This document shows positions 8,816-18,277 of a stretch of DNA of 64,000 nt, piece by piece. This DNA is from Psychrobacter sp. UBA3480 (GTDB lineage: Bacteria; Pseudomonadota; Gammaproteobacteria; Pseudomonadales; Moraxellaceae). How positions within the stretch are numbered: position 1 is the stretch's first letter; every line of letters begins with the position of its first letter. A model generated the notes under the pieces. It was not told where the DNA came from. It saw only the letters and a list, made by a program, of their open reading frames with translations, and searched no databases. The translations under genes were made by a program, and so were the position numbers. The DNA lies in assembly GCF_002377945.1 (NCBI RefSeq), contig NZ_DFQV01000033.1, positions 124,001-188,000 of the forward strand, written 5' to 3'.

Positions 8816-8844
8816 ATCTTAACCAATGAAAAGAGTGATTGCAA
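8816..8844 (-). promoter_or_regulatory. Sigma-70 promoter of the 6S RNA gene
   Basis: On the minus strand TTGCAA (8839-8844) and TAAGAT (8816-8821) are exactly 17 bp apart. Predicted transcription starts close to 8812, which agrees with the 5' end deduced from the closing stem. The rest of the gap to 9059 shows nothing I can name. Confidence 0.72.
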
Positions 8845-9059
8845 GTCTGAATTACAGATTGATACGTAGCTTGGTTAATTGGCCGCATTTATATTATCTT
8901 GTCTAGAAAAACCATCACAAGCTAACCCTATAAAATCATTCATAAACTCACGAAAAATGCTCAGTTTTTCAGCTATTTCAAGATGTGTGTTAATATAGAG
9001 GGCTTTATATTCCCTTACACAGCATTATAGGCGTTCATTCACTCGAGGAGCGGTAATAT

Positions 9060-10718
9060 ATGACCAGTACCCAACAAGCATCAGACTCTATTGATAATAA
9101 TAAAAAACAGCTTAGCAATAACCAAGACGGTGCACAGAATAAAAAAATACCGCATGTCTTGATGATATTGGACGGCTTTGGTCATCGTGAAGAAGATAAA
9201 GATAACGCCATCGCTGCAGCCAATATGCCAAATTTAGGCAAGATTTATCAGCAATATCCTCATGGGCTGATTTCAGCTTCAGGGGAAGATGTTGGTTTGC
9301 CTGATGGTCAGTTTGGTAATTCAGAAGTTGGTCACATGAACTTAGGGGCGGGTCGTGTTCTGTATCAGGACTCAACACGTATCTCAAGTGAGCTTGCCAA
9401 TCGTGAATTTTATAAGAACGAAGCATTGGTCAATGCGGTAAAAGCGGCTAATGAGCGTGGCGGTAACGTCCATATTATGGGCTTGCTTTCTGATGGCGGC
9501 GTCCACTCACATCAAGACCATATCGAAGGTATGTGTCATTCAGCATTGGTCCATGGTGCCAAGAATGTCTTTATTCATTGTTTCTTAGATGGCCGTGATA
9601 CTCCGCCTAAATCTGCTGATAAGTACATCAATCGTCTGCGTGATTATATCAATAAGTTGAATGCTCATTACGAAGGTGGCCGCGTACAGATTGCAAGTAT
9701 CATCGGTCGCTACTATGCAATGGATCGCGACAATCGTTGGGATAGAGTGCAAAAAGCTTATGAGCTGATTACTGAAGGCAAAGCTGATCGTCTATCGACA
9801 CGGGCAGATGGCGCTGTTCAAGCTGCTTATAAAGCGCGTGAGACCGATGAGTTTGTCAGTCCAACGACCGTAATTGGACGTGATGAAGTGCCATATACTG
9901 TTAATGATAACGACGCACTTATTTTTATGAATTTCCGTGCTGACCGTGCTCGTGAGCTTGCCCAAGCGTTTGTATTGCCAGATCATGAGTTTTCTGGATT
10001 TGCGCGTCAAAAACAACCAAAACTGGCGGCATTTGTGATGCTAACTAAGTATTCAGATGTCCTAGCTGACAATCCAAAAACTAGCATTGCTTATTACCCA
10101 ACGTCTTTGGCCAATACATTGGGAGAGTACTTGCAGGATCAAGGAAAAACTCAACTACGTATCGCTGAAACTGAAAAATATGCGCATGTGACATTTTTCT
10201 TTAGTGGTGGCCGCGAAGAAGAATATCAGGGTGAGACCCGTATATTAGTGCCATCTCCAGACGTTGCGACTTATGATCTACAGCCTGAGATGAGCGCGCC
10301 TGAAGTCACTGATAAACTAGTAGAAGCGATTGAGTCTGGTAAGTATGATGTATTGGTGGTTAATTATGCCAATGGTGATATGGTTGGGCACACGGGTATC
10401 TTTGATGCAGCGGTAAAAGCGGTAGAGGCTTTGGATGTATGTGTTGGCCGTATCGAGTCAGCGGTGCGTGCTGCTGGTGGTGACATGCTTATCACAGCCG
10501 ATCATGGTAACTGCGAGCAGATGCAAGACTATGAAAGTGGTCAAGTACATACACAGCATACGACAGAGCATGTACCATTAATTTACGTAGGTGAGCAAAA
10601 GCTGCAAGTACGCCGTGGCGGCAAACTTAGTGATGTGGCGCCGACTATTTTATCACTAATGAATGTCGACGCCCCTGCTGAGATGACAGGTGAGAGCTTA
10701 TTGGTTCCAGCAGTCTAA
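9060..10718 (+). CDS. gpmI: 2,3-bisphosphoglycerate-independent phosphoglycerate mutase
   Basis: Interconverts 3- and 2-phosphoglycerate in glycolysis and gluconeogenesis; a cytosolic, Mn-dependent alkaline-phosphatase superfamily enzyme. Signatures are [12 protein letters not shown] (first metal Asp), [19 protein letters not shown] (catalytic Ser), [28 protein letters not shown] and ITADHGN. Length 552 exceeds the usual 510-515 because of a polar N-terminal tail of about 30 residues. GAGGAG stands just before the ATG. ctpA follows on the same strand, but a strong terminator lies between them. Confidence 0.97.
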   Translation: MTSTQQASDSIDNNKKQLSNNQDGAQNKKIPHVLMILDGFGHREEDKDNAIAAANMPNLGKIYQQYPHGLISASGEDVGLPDGQFGNSEVGHMNLGAGRVLYQDSTRISSELANREFYKNEALVNAVKAANERGGNVHIMGLLSDGGVHSHQDHIEGMCHSALVHGAKNVFIHCFLDGRDTPPKSADKYINRLRDYINKLNAHYEGGRVQIASIIGRYYAMDRDNRWDRVQKAYELITEGKADRLSTRADGAVQAAYKARETDEFVSPTTVIGRDEVPYTVNDNDALIFMNFRADRARELAQAFVLPDHEFSGFARQKQPKLAAFVMLTKYSDVLADNPKTSIAYYPTSLANTLGEYLQDQGKTQLRIAETEKYAHVTFFFSGGREEEYQGETRILVPSPDVATYDLQPEMSAPEVTDKLVEAIESGKYDVLVVNYANGDMVGHTGIFDAAVKAVEALDVCVGRIESAVRAAGGDMLITADHGNCEQMQDYESGQVHTQHTTEHVPLIYVGEQKLQVRRGGKLSDVAPTILSLMNVDAPAEMTGESLLVPAV

Positions 10719-10729
10719 GCCAGTCGAGT

Positions 10730-10760
10730 TAAACCACAGTACTTGAATGACTGTGGTTTA
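10730..10760 (+). repeat. 11-bp hairpin just after gpmI
   Basis: TAAACCACAGT and ACTGTGGTTTA are perfect complements around a 9-nt loop. No T tract follows. It precedes the true terminator by about 30 bp, so the gpmI transcript should end with two hairpins. Confidence 0.7.
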
Positions 10761-10791
10761 TACTGACTTGACAGCTGTACCAGAAGATATC

Positions 10792-10829
10792 AAAAAGGAA
10801 AGGATAACCTATTATCCTTTCCTTTTTTT
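10792..10829 (+). terminator. Terminator after gpmI
   Basis: AAAAGGAAAGGATAA pairs with TTATCCTTTCCTTTT around a 4-nt loop, followed by further T. Confidence 0.9.
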
Positions 10830-10838
10830 GTGATACAT

Positions 10839-10867
10839 TTTACTTAATTTACTTGCAATACTATGCT
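10839..10867 (+). promoter_or_regulatory. Candidate promoter of ctpA
   Basis: TTTACT at 10839-10844 and TATGCT at 10862-10867 have a 17-bp spacer. The -10 covers the earliest in-frame ATG at 10863, so if this promoter is used translation must begin further downstream. Confidence 0.45.
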
Positions 10868-10940
10868 AGTTCGAAATATGCGTTTGGTGCTATCTTATAA
10901 ATCGCTATATAACGATAAATTCGTATTCTCTATTATTCAA

Positions 10941-12422
10941 ATGAGTTCTTTTATGCAGCCTATTTCTTTTGCACGTTCTTTTTTATCCAAAGAGTTAAGT
11001 AAATCAGTAGGGAGGGCATCAGTCGTGTCCAAGGTTTTGCAGCCTGCAATTTTAATAGGTGTGCTTGGTTGTGCGATTAGCGTAAATGTACAAGCAGCAG
11101 TGGGAGCTTCTACAAACAATGATAATCCTACGAATGGTCTACAGCTCATCAGTTTGAATGCAGATGAGATAGCGGATGAAAACGACGCTGATAACTTATC
11201 GAATATTGCTGATATGTTAGATGTCGCCGATGAGCCAGATGACTCGATAGATAGTGTGCCAGATGAAAGCGCGCTAACGGATGATGCCGATGATATTGAT
11301 ACGGAGATTCCAGCAGAAGTTGCACAAGTATCGTTAAATGCTATCTCTCCTGAGACGCTAAAGACATTTGTGGCTGTGGTGGATTTAGTACGTCGTCAAT
11401 ACGTCGATGCGGTCAATGACGAAGAGTTATTTAGCAATGCGATGAGCGGTATGCTGACCAAACTTGATAGCCATGCTGAGTTTTTGGACGCAGAAGCTTA
11501 TGAGAACCTGCGTGCTTTTACTGAGGGCGACGTTGGTGATATTGGTATTAAAGTTAATTACCAGCCAGATGCAGGTTATTGGGTTGTGACAGAGGTTATC
11601 GATGATTCACCCGCAGACAAAAAAGGCATCGCAGTTGGTGATTATTTGCATCAAGTTGATGAGTTTAAGCTAGACGAAGGGCGACAGGTCAATGACGTTG
11701 AGCAGCTTTTGACGGGTATTGCTGGTACGCAGGTAGATATTATCACTTCCAAAGCTGGTCGCCGTAAACACACAACGACGCTACAGCGTAATAATAGTCA
11801 TCCGCAGATTATCGAGACCAAACTGGTTGATGGTATTGCTATTGTTAAATTACCGGCTTTTCAAAATAATAGCCGTGAGAAGTTACTAGAAGGTTTAATT
11901 AACCTAAACGCTCCGATATCAGGCATTTTGCTAGATATGCGTGATAATCCAGGTGGCGTACTGACATCAGCAGTGAGCGTGGCCAGTTTATTCATGGATG
12001 ATACTGATGTGGTGCAGGTGCAAGCACGTCAAAATAAATCACGGGTACTATCGACTCAAGGTGATGCGATACTTAAACCTTTGCCATTAGTGGTATTACA
12101 AAATCGCTATTCAGCATCAGCGGCAGAGGTGCTTGCCAGTAGTTTACAAGCACGAAAACGCGCTACTATTATCGGTGAAGTCAGCTATGGTAAGGGCTCA
12201 GTACAATCGGTCATACCGCTAAACGATGAGCAAGCCGTCAAATTGACTGTGGCCAATTATATGACGGCAGCAGGCAAACAAATAGATGAGATCGGCGTAG
12301 AACCTGATGTGACTTTATCAGGCAGCGAGAACACGTGGGAACAGCAAGCATTAGAATTAGTAAAAGCGCGCGCGCTTGATTCGGGTATTCGTTTTGTTAG
12401 AAAAAATGCTACTAAAGAATAG
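10941..12422 (+). CDS. ctpA: S41 family C-terminal processing peptidase (CtpA-like)
   Basis: Periplasmic tail-specific protease. Order: signal peptide with core LQPAILIGVLGCAISVNVQA, an Asp/Glu-rich linker of about 50 residues, an N-terminal helical region, a PDZ domain (WVVTEVIDDSPADKKGIAVG), then the S41 core with DMRDNPGG. The catalytic Ser is in NRYSASAAEVL and the Lys in SYGKGSVQS, 25 residues apart as in E. coli Prc. The open frame reaches back to 10863, but that ATG overlaps a likely promoter and gives an overlong signal peptide. The start at 10941 or 10953 is preferred; neither has a strong ribosome site. Confidence 0.88.
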   Translation: MSSFMQPISFARSFLSKELSKSVGRASVVSKVLQPAILIGVLGCAISVNVQAAVGASTNNDNPTNGLQLISLNADEIADENDADNLSNIADMLDVADEPDDSIDSVPDESALTDDADDIDTEIPAEVAQVSLNAISPETLKTFVAVVDLVRRQYVDAVNDEELFSNAMSGMLTKLDSHAEFLDAEAYENLRAFTEGDVGDIGIKVNYQPDAGYWVVTEVIDDSPADKKGIAVGDYLHQVDEFKLDEGRQVNDVEQLLTGIAGTQVDIITSKAGRRKHTTTLQRNNSHPQIIETKLVDGIAIVKLPAFQNNSREKLLEGLINLNAPISGILLDMRDNPGGVLTSAVSVASLFMDDTDVVQVQARQNKSRVLSTQGDAILKPLPLVVLQNRYSASAAEVLASSLQARKRATIIGEVSYGKGSVQSVIPLNDEQAVKLTVANYMTAAGKQIDEIGVEPDVTLSGSENTWEQQALELVKARALDSGIRFVRKNATKE

Positions 12423-12496
12423 ATTTTCGTAGCAGTCAATTAACCGCGCATACCATCCAACGTTTAAAAATATTTGAAGATGACGTTCAAAAGAAG

Positions 12497-14209
12497 CTAA
12501 TCAGACGCATCTTCAGAAATTTCGAGCTTTTTCATACGGTAGCGTAAAGAGCGAAAAGTAGTTCCTAATAACTCAGCTGCTTGGGTTTTGTTCCAGCCAG
12601 TTTGTCTGAGTGCCGTGATAATTAGCTGCTTTTCTTGTTCCTGTAAATAATGCTCTAACCCTTGAGGCGGTAGTTGACCGTCGAACAATTCTTGTAAATC
12701 TGATATATCTTTAGATGTTTCTTGTTGGGCGGTGGAAGCAAGGAGCGATTCTTCGTCATAAGTATTTGCTACGTTGGTTGACGAACTGTTATTACTAGCT
12801 GACGAATGCTGCACCATTGAAGGGTAGTGGTTGGTGTTAGTACGATAGGGATGTAAATTGGTCGCTCTTTGCTCAACCTGCGTCGCCATATTGCTAGATT
12901 GAATGACTTGCTCACCGTCCTTTGTAGATTGGGCTGTAGATTGAACGTCTATTTGATTTTCTACGTTGCGAGCAGGTGGCTCAGAGCTATCGATAGCTGA
13001 GCTATGATTTTGCTCTTGTGTATTTACAAGCTCAGGTTCAATGTCAGGGAGACCTAAATGACTAACGTCTATATATGAGGTATCAGCTAACGTAACTGCA
13101 CGCTCCAGTAAGTTACGTAGTTCACGGACATTACCTGCAAAATCGTGGCGCTGTAAGCGTTCGCAGGCTTCCGGCGTCAATGAGGGCGGTGACTCTAATT
13201 GCCAGTCATCAGCAATCATCGCCAAAAAGTGGTCTGCTAACACAGGAATATCATCACGTCGTGTATTAAGCGTTGGAAGCTTTAGCTCAATGACATTGAT
13301 GCGATAATATAAGTCTTGTCGAAATGCACCATCTTGTACCAATTGGCTCAGGTCTTTGTGAGTGGCAGACAAAATGCGGATGTCTACTGGCACTTCTTTT
13401 GTATCACCAATTGCTCTTACTGTTTTTTCTTGAATGGCACGTAACAATTTAACCTGCATGGCTAAAGGTAAATCTGCTACTTCATCTAAAAATAACGTGC
13501 CGCCATTGGCTTGCTGGAATAACCCTTGTTTATCAGCGACAGCCCCTGTAAAGCTGCCTTTTTTATGACCAAAAAACTCCGACTCCATTAACTCCGATGG
13601 TATCGCACCGCAGTTCACTGGTACAAAGCTGCCATCACGCCGTGGACTTAAATCATGGATCAATCTGGCGACCACTTCTTTACCTGTGCCAGAAGCGCCC
13701 GATAAAAACACAGGTGCCTGTGAGCGTGCTAGCTTTAAAATAGTATTTTTAAGGGGATGCATGACAGCAGAATTACCAATCAATCTACTATCTAGCATTT
13801 TTTGTTCAGGAGAGCATTCTGGTGTGGCCTGTACTTCGTTGTCTTGATGAATAACTTTTAGGGCATTCTCTACCAGTTGGCGCAAACGTGGTAGTTCTAG
13901 CGGTTTATTGACAAAATCAAAGGCACCAAGCTTTAATGCCTCAATAGCTAAATCCATGCTGCCATGAGCCGTGATCACCGCTATTGGAATATTAGAGCTA
14001 TTGCTAATTTCTTTTACCAGCTCAAGTCCCGAGCCATCTGGCAGTTTTAAATCCGTCAGACAGAAATCGTAGTCATTGTCTTGCCAAAATGTTCTTGCTT
14101 GCGACAATGTATAAGCCACATCACTTTTGATACCCATTTTAGTTAGGGTAATTTGCATCAATCGACATAAATCTACTTCATCATCGACGACTAGCGCGGT
14201 TGTTGTCAT
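12497..14209 (-). CDS. pilR: Sigma-54-dependent response regulator PilR
   Basis: NtrC-family activator, by homology the regulator of type IV pilin transcription. Receiver domain residues 1-120 with phospho-acceptor Asp53 (CLTDLKLPDG). AAA+ domain about 140-375 with Walker A GASGTGKE (171-178) and GSFTGA (218-223), the loop that contacts sigma-54. The Fis-type HTH is at the extreme C-terminus (GWNKTQAAELLGTTFRSLRY). Between AAA+ and HTH is a Gln/Asn/Ser-rich linker of over 100 residues, which makes the protein (570) much longer than the roughly 445 of Pseudomonas PilR. pilS is 78 bp upstream on the same strand. Confidence 0.93.
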   Translation of the reverse strand: MTTTALVVDDEVDLCRLMQITLTKMGIKSDVAYTLSQARTFWQDNDYDFCLTDLKLPDGSGLELVKEISNSSNIPIAVITAHGSMDLAIEALKLGAFDFVNKPLELPRLRQLVENALKVIHQDNEVQATPECSPEQKMLDSRLIGNSAVMHPLKNTILKLARSQAPVFLSGASGTGKEVVARLIHDLSPRRDGSFVPVNCGAIPSELMESEFFGHKKGSFTGAVADKQGLFQQANGGTLFLDEVADLPLAMQVKLLRAIQEKTVRAIGDTKEVPVDIRILSATHKDLSQLVQDGAFRQDLYYRINVIELKLPTLNTRRDDIPVLADHFLAMIADDWQLESPPSLTPEACERLQRHDFAGNVRELRNLLERAVTLADTSYIDVSHLGLPDIEPELVNTQEQNHSSAIDSSEPPARNVENQIDVQSTAQSTKDGEQVIQSSNMATQVEQRATNLHPYRTNTNHYPSMVQHSSASNNSSSTNVANTYDEESLLASTAQQETSKDISDLQELFDGQLPPQGLEHYLQEQEKQLIITALRQTGWNKTQAAELLGTTFRSLRYRMKKLEISEDASD

Positions 14210-14287
14210 ACATCATCTCATCGTATTTTATGGCTATAAAATCAATAGCTGGGTCTAAATAGGTGTAATAGCTTTCAAAAGATAAAT

Positions 14288-16045
14288 TTAGGTAAGATTT
14301 TCTTCGATAGTTTGAAATTTATTATCAGATTTAATAGAAGGTACAATTAATCGAAAACATGTTTTCTCATGTTCAGGAATGTAGAGTAAACGCGCTTGAT
14401 TGGCTTCACAAAATGCTTGTGATAAATAGAGCCCCAGTCCTGTACCAGCTTTATCTGTTGTAAAAAACGGATCGAACAAAAGTTCTAAATTTCCAGCACT
14501 AACACCATTACCATTATCTAATATATCGATTATAACATCGTTGTCTGCGCAGTAAATGTCGATTTCCACATAAGCGTGGGGATGAGCATAGCTGCTATAA
14601 CGCAGGCCATTGTTGATTAGGTTGATTAATATCTGCTCTAACTGATGAGTATCAAATGATATGATGGGTTTGGTTTTTATTCGTAGAAAAATGTCGTGTC
14701 CTTGAAAGTAATTCTTCAAAAACGATGGCATCCATTCAGCCAATTCGAGCACCTGCTGAGTAGCCGTCTGCTGACGAGACAGCTTTAAAATATCCTCAAT
14801 GATACGGTTTACACGCTTTGTCTGTGAAAATATCATCTCATAAAGCTCATGGTTGCCGGTTATGGCAGCATTCGATTCACTTTTTAATGCACTGTCATCT
14901 TCCATTTGTTCTGCAACATCTTCCATTAATAGCTGACTGGCTTGCGATATCGCTGCTAATGGGTTTCTGATTTCATGGGCAATACTGGCAGTTAATTGCC
15001 CTAAAGAAGCCAGTTTCAACTGTTGAGCACTGGCTTGCTCACGGCGTAAATCTTCTAATATGACAAGCTTACTATCGTCTTTTAGTGGAATAATTTGTAC
15101 ACGTAATTTGCCAAATATTGAAGCGTTTGCGACAGCTGGCACGTCGTAGGTAAAAGCGCGTGACTGCCCAGATGCTACCGACAAGCAGGCATTAAACAAC
15201 TGTGAATGCTGCTTATTAAGTTGCTGCTCGAAATTAGAGAGAAGCGCTTTGTTATGAGTTTCTTTTGTATCGTCAAAGGTATTCTGCGCTGTGGTAGGTG
15301 TGACAAGAGAAAGGCTCAGCAACTGATGTGCGGCAAGATTTGCTAAGACAATATGTTGCTTATCGATAACGATAACACCATTCACCATCTGCGTGATAAC
15401 CTCTTGATTAATCACATTTAGTCGCTCGACTTCCTTAGCATGGTTTGCCGCGACCTTTTCAAGCTGTACCAATCGTTGAGAGATAGACCAACTCAAACCG
15501 CCTACTGCTAAAAAGCTCGCTGACATCAGTAGCGCATCACCTAGATTAGCTAGACTCATGCTATTAGCAATAGCGTAAAAAAATTGTTGATAAATAACGA
15601 GAATGATGGCAAGTAAAGTAATAACCAATGCTTGTGAGCCATGTAGTAGCATAAAGCTAGCTGCGACGACCACCATGTATAGCATGGTTAACTGCAAATC
15701 AGGGTTACCTGTCGTGTAGAGCAGCAGACTTAATATAATAACGTCTAAGGCCAGTCCGAATGCCAGTTGGCGGCGCATATGTTTTCTAACGACATAAAAC
15801 AATCCAAGCAGTATCAAGCTTAACAGTACATAGAAGCTTAGAGTCGTTTGTTGTAAAAAACTCGGTAAAGAAGCGCCATCACCAGTACGAGCAGAGATGT
15901 ATAGCATGAGCATAGAGAACAGGCTAACGACGAAGCGATAGCTGCTATAGATCAGCCCCAACTTACGCAACATCGACAGAGGAAGCGTATCATCATGATG
16001 TACATAATGAGTAATGACAGAGCTAGAATTGGTAGCAGAGTTCAT
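14288..16045 (-). CDS. pilS: Sensor histidine kinase PilS
   Basis: Membrane partner of PilR. About six hydrophobic segments fall between residues 30 and 185, followed by a PAS-like region (about 210-335). The HisKA box SIAHEIRNPLAAI has phospho-acceptor His357. The HATPase core shows NLINNGLRYS (N box), DNGNGV (G1) and GTGLGLYLS (G2). Length 585 is longer than Pseudomonas PilS because of a longer PAS-to-kinase region. It lies between gacA (33 bp upstream) and pilR (78 bp downstream), probably co-transcribed. Confidence 0.93.
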   Translation of the reverse strand: MNSATNSSSVITHYVHHDDTLPLSMLRKLGLIYSSYRFVVSLFSMLMLYISARTGDGASLPSFLQQTTLSFYVLLSLILLGLFYVVRKHMRRQLAFGLALDVIILSLLLYTTGNPDLQLTMLYMVVVAASFMLLHGSQALVITLLAIILVIYQQFFYAIANSMSLANLGDALLMSASFLAVGGLSWSISQRLVQLEKVAANHAKEVERLNVINQEVITQMVNGVIVIDKQHIVLANLAAHQLLSLSLVTPTTAQNTFDDTKETHNKALLSNFEQQLNKQHSQLFNACLSVASGQSRAFTYDVPAVANASIFGKLRVQIIPLKDDSKLVILEDLRREQASAQQLKLASLGQLTASIAHEIRNPLAAISQASQLLMEDVAEQMEDDSALKSESNAAITGNHELYEMIFSQTKRVNRIIEDILKLSRQQTATQQVLELAEWMPSFLKNYFQGHDIFLRIKTKPIISFDTHQLEQILINLINNGLRYSSYAHPHAYVEIDIYCADNDVIIDILDNGNGVSAGNLELLFDPFFTTDKAGTGLGLYLSQAFCEANQARLLYIPEHEKTCFRLIVPSIKSDNKFQTIEENLT

Positions 16046-16078
16046 AAACTGGCCGTAATAAAATAAACGCTAAATGGT

Positions 16079-16714
16079 TTATGGTTGAATCAGACCATGA
16101 CGAATGGCCAAGTGAGTCAATTTAACATCACTATCAACCCCAACTTTTTCATATATACGGTAGCGATACGTATTAATGGTCTTGACACTAACAAACAGTT
16201 GATCGGCTATTTGCTGAGGGCTTTGACAATTAACAACCATCATGGCTACTTGTTTTTCTCTGTCACTCAATAAGTCAAAAGGTGAGTTTGCGTTATCAGA
16301 TAACAAAACGTCTGCTAACTGTTCAGCAACATCCTGACTGAAGTAACGACCTCCCTGATAAATCTTTTTGACCGCACGTATCATTTCATCAAGTGGCGTG
16401 CCTTTGGTAATGTAACCATTAACACCTGCTTTGATCAGCATTGAGGGATAGGGCTGTGCAGACATACTACTGACCGCCAAAATCTTGATACCCATATCAA
16501 GTTGTATCAGACGTTTGGTTGCTTCAAGCCCGCCAATATTCGGCATGTTGACGTCTAGTAAAATCACATCAGGATGTAATTGTTTGGCTTGTTTGATAGC
16601 CATATCACCGCTGTCTGCTTCACCTACCACTTCAATATCGGGGCTGTCTGACAACATACGGCTAATACCCATCCGTACCAAATCATGATCATCTACTACT
16701 AATACTTTAATCAT
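16079..16714 (-). CDS. gacA: LuxR-type response regulator GacA/UvrY
   Basis: Receiver plus LuxR HTH. MIKVLVVDDHDLVR opens the receiver, the phospho-acceptor is in VILLDVNMP (Asp54), and the HTH is near the C-terminus (LLSDREKQVAMMVVNCQS, then VSVKTINTYRYRIYEK). This matches GacA/UvrY, the global activator of small RNAs that titrate CsrA/RsmA. The Met at 16714 is chosen because AAAGAG lies 7 nt upstream and the family starts MIxVL; an in-frame ATG two codons earlier (16720) is the alternative. The GacS kinase is not in the window. It lies 33 bp upstream of pilS on the same strand. Confidence 0.93.
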   Translation of the reverse strand: MIKVLVVDDHDLVRMGISRMLSDSPDIEVVGEADSGDMAIKQAKQLHPDVILLDVNMPNIGGLEATKRLIQLDMGIKILAVSSMSAQPYPSMLIKAGVNGYITKGTPLDEMIRAVKKIYQGGRYFSQDVAEQLADVLLSDNANSPFDLLSDREKQVAMMVVNCQSPQQIADQLFVSVKTINTYRYRIYEKVGVDSDVKLTHLAIRHGLIQP

Positions 16715-16720
16715 AACCAT

Positions 16721-17107
16721 ACTCTTTATTGATTGTCAGAATGAACGCTTTATTAGGTTCAAATAGTATAAAAAACGAATATATTCCAACTATTATTCTT
16801 ATTTTTATATATTCAAAATACTGCTGGTTAATATAACAAAATACGAGTAATCATAACATTCGAAGTTAAATTATATTGCTGCAGTGTGAATTGATGTTTC
16901 TATAATATAAATTGGTTGTAGCAAAGTTTGAACGAAGCCAAAAAAAACTACTAAATCAGTTTGATAGATTAAACTTAAATGTAAACCATGATACACTAAA
17001 AATACAAAAGCTCTATGTGAGTACTTACAAACACATCTATAAACGCTACGTACGTTTTTGGCGTCAGACAATATGTAACTGGCGTAATAGCGACAGCAGG
17101 AGGCATA
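16721..17107. other. Intergenic region between divergent gacA and pbpG
   Basis: 387 bp, very AT-rich. TTAAAC and TACACT (about 16970-17000) with 17-bp spacing could be a weak promoter for pbpG. I see no RNA gene, repeat or strong operator; small open frames here have no start signals and no recognisable product. Confidence 0.4.
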
Positions 17108-18190
17108 ATGAAGCAACTACCATTAACCAAACAGCAATTGATCGCTGCTATGATTTCATTGAGTTTGGGCAGTGTTGCACAAGCCGCACTTACAATTAAT
17201 GGTAGCACTGACACTGCCTCTAGTGCACGCCTGAGTTGGGGCGGCGCTGATAGTTTGTCTGAAGCCCGCAACATTATGTACAAGTCTAATGGCTCTGCTA
17301 TTAAGAAAGTCGATAATGGCTATGGTACTACCAACATCACGAATACCAATAGTTTTGCTAGTAGTAATAACACCAATAGTGCTCGCTATAACACAACCTA
17401 TCGCGGGGCATTTGGTAGCAGCGATATGATTCCGATTAGTACTGATTCACGTAGTGTTGCGGTGATCGATGCTGAAACTGGCGAATCTATCTACGAAAAA
17501 GATGCTGATATCGCACGCCCGATGGCCAGTATCACTAAAGTCATGACGGCGATGGTCGTGTTGGATGCCGGTCTTGATATGCGTGAAGAAATCACGCTTG
17601 ATCCAGAAGATTTCGTTGGTCCAAAGCGTGCAAGCTCGCGTTTGAAATCAGGTGATCGTTTAAACCGCGCTGAGATGCTATTGATGGCGTTGATGAAGTC
17701 TGAAAATCCAGCGGCGAAGAGTCTGGCACGTAACTACCCAGGTGGCTATGATGCCTTTATGCGTGCGATGAATCGTAAAGCGCAAGATTTGGGCATGAAT
17801 ACGGCATTTTTTGGTGATCCAACTGGACTTGATAAGCGCAACGTAGCTTCTTCAAAAGATTTGGTCAAAATGGTACGTGCTGCTGGCAACTATGATGTTA
17901 TTCGTCGTTTCTCTACCACTAAGAGCTATGACTTTTTTGTCTCAAACTACTCAAGTGGTAACCGTACCTATAAAGCCAGTAATACCAGTACATTGGTCCG
18001 TGACGGCAGCTATCCAATCGGTATCTCTAAGACAGGCTTTATCAATGAAGCTGGACGTTGTGTGGTAATGGAAACTCGTGTCAATAATCGTCCTGCAATT
18101 ATTGTTATCTTAGGAGCAAACAGCTCAGCAACACGTTGGGGCGATGCTAAAAATATCTTAAATAGTTTGGCTACACGTCGCACAGTGTAA
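17108..18190 (+). CDS. pbpG: D-alanyl-D-alanine endopeptidase (PBP7-like, S11 family)
   Basis: Periplasmic peptidoglycan-cleaving penicillin-binding protein. Signal peptide residues 1-27 (LIAAMISLSLGSVAQA). The three active-site motifs are SITK (Ser141-Lys144), SEN (198-200) and KTG (308-310). Residues 28-110 are a Ser/Asn/Thr-rich spacer without clear fold. It lacks the C-terminal amphipathic anchor domain of PBP5/6, which fits PBP7. GGAGG stands just before the ATG. It is single, ending in a terminator. Confidence 0.9.
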   Translation: MKQLPLTKQQLIAAMISLSLGSVAQAALTINGSTDTASSARLSWGGADSLSEARNIMYKSNGSAIKKVDNGYGTTNITNTNSFASSNNTNSARYNTTYRGAFGSSDMIPISTDSRSVAVIDAETGESIYEKDADIARPMASITKVMTAMVVLDAGLDMREEITLDPEDFVGPKRASSRLKSGDRLNRAEMLLMALMKSENPAAKSLARNYPGGYDAFMRAMNRKAQDLGMNTAFFGDPTGLDKRNVASSKDLVKMVRAAGNYDVIRRFSTTKSYDFFVSNYSSGNRTYKASNTSTLVRDGSYPIGISKTGFINEAGRCVVMETRVNNRPAIIVILGANSSATRWGDAKNILNSLATRRTV

Positions 18191-18210
18191 GTTTGCTGTT
18201 CTAAATGTAT

Positions 18211-18245
18211 AAAAAAGCTGTTATATCATATAACGGCTTTTTTAT
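18211..18245 (+). terminator. Terminator after pbpG
   Basis: AAAAAGCTGTTATAT pairs with ATAACGGCTTTTT with one mismatch and a small loop, followed by T. Confidence 0.82.
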
Positions 18246-18277
18246 TGTGTTGAATTTAAGAATTAAGGATAAACGCT

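Noticed and set aside
16871..17283. Open frames in the gacA-pbpG gap on both strands
   Set aside because: No start signals, no recognisable product, and part overlaps the pbpG gene.
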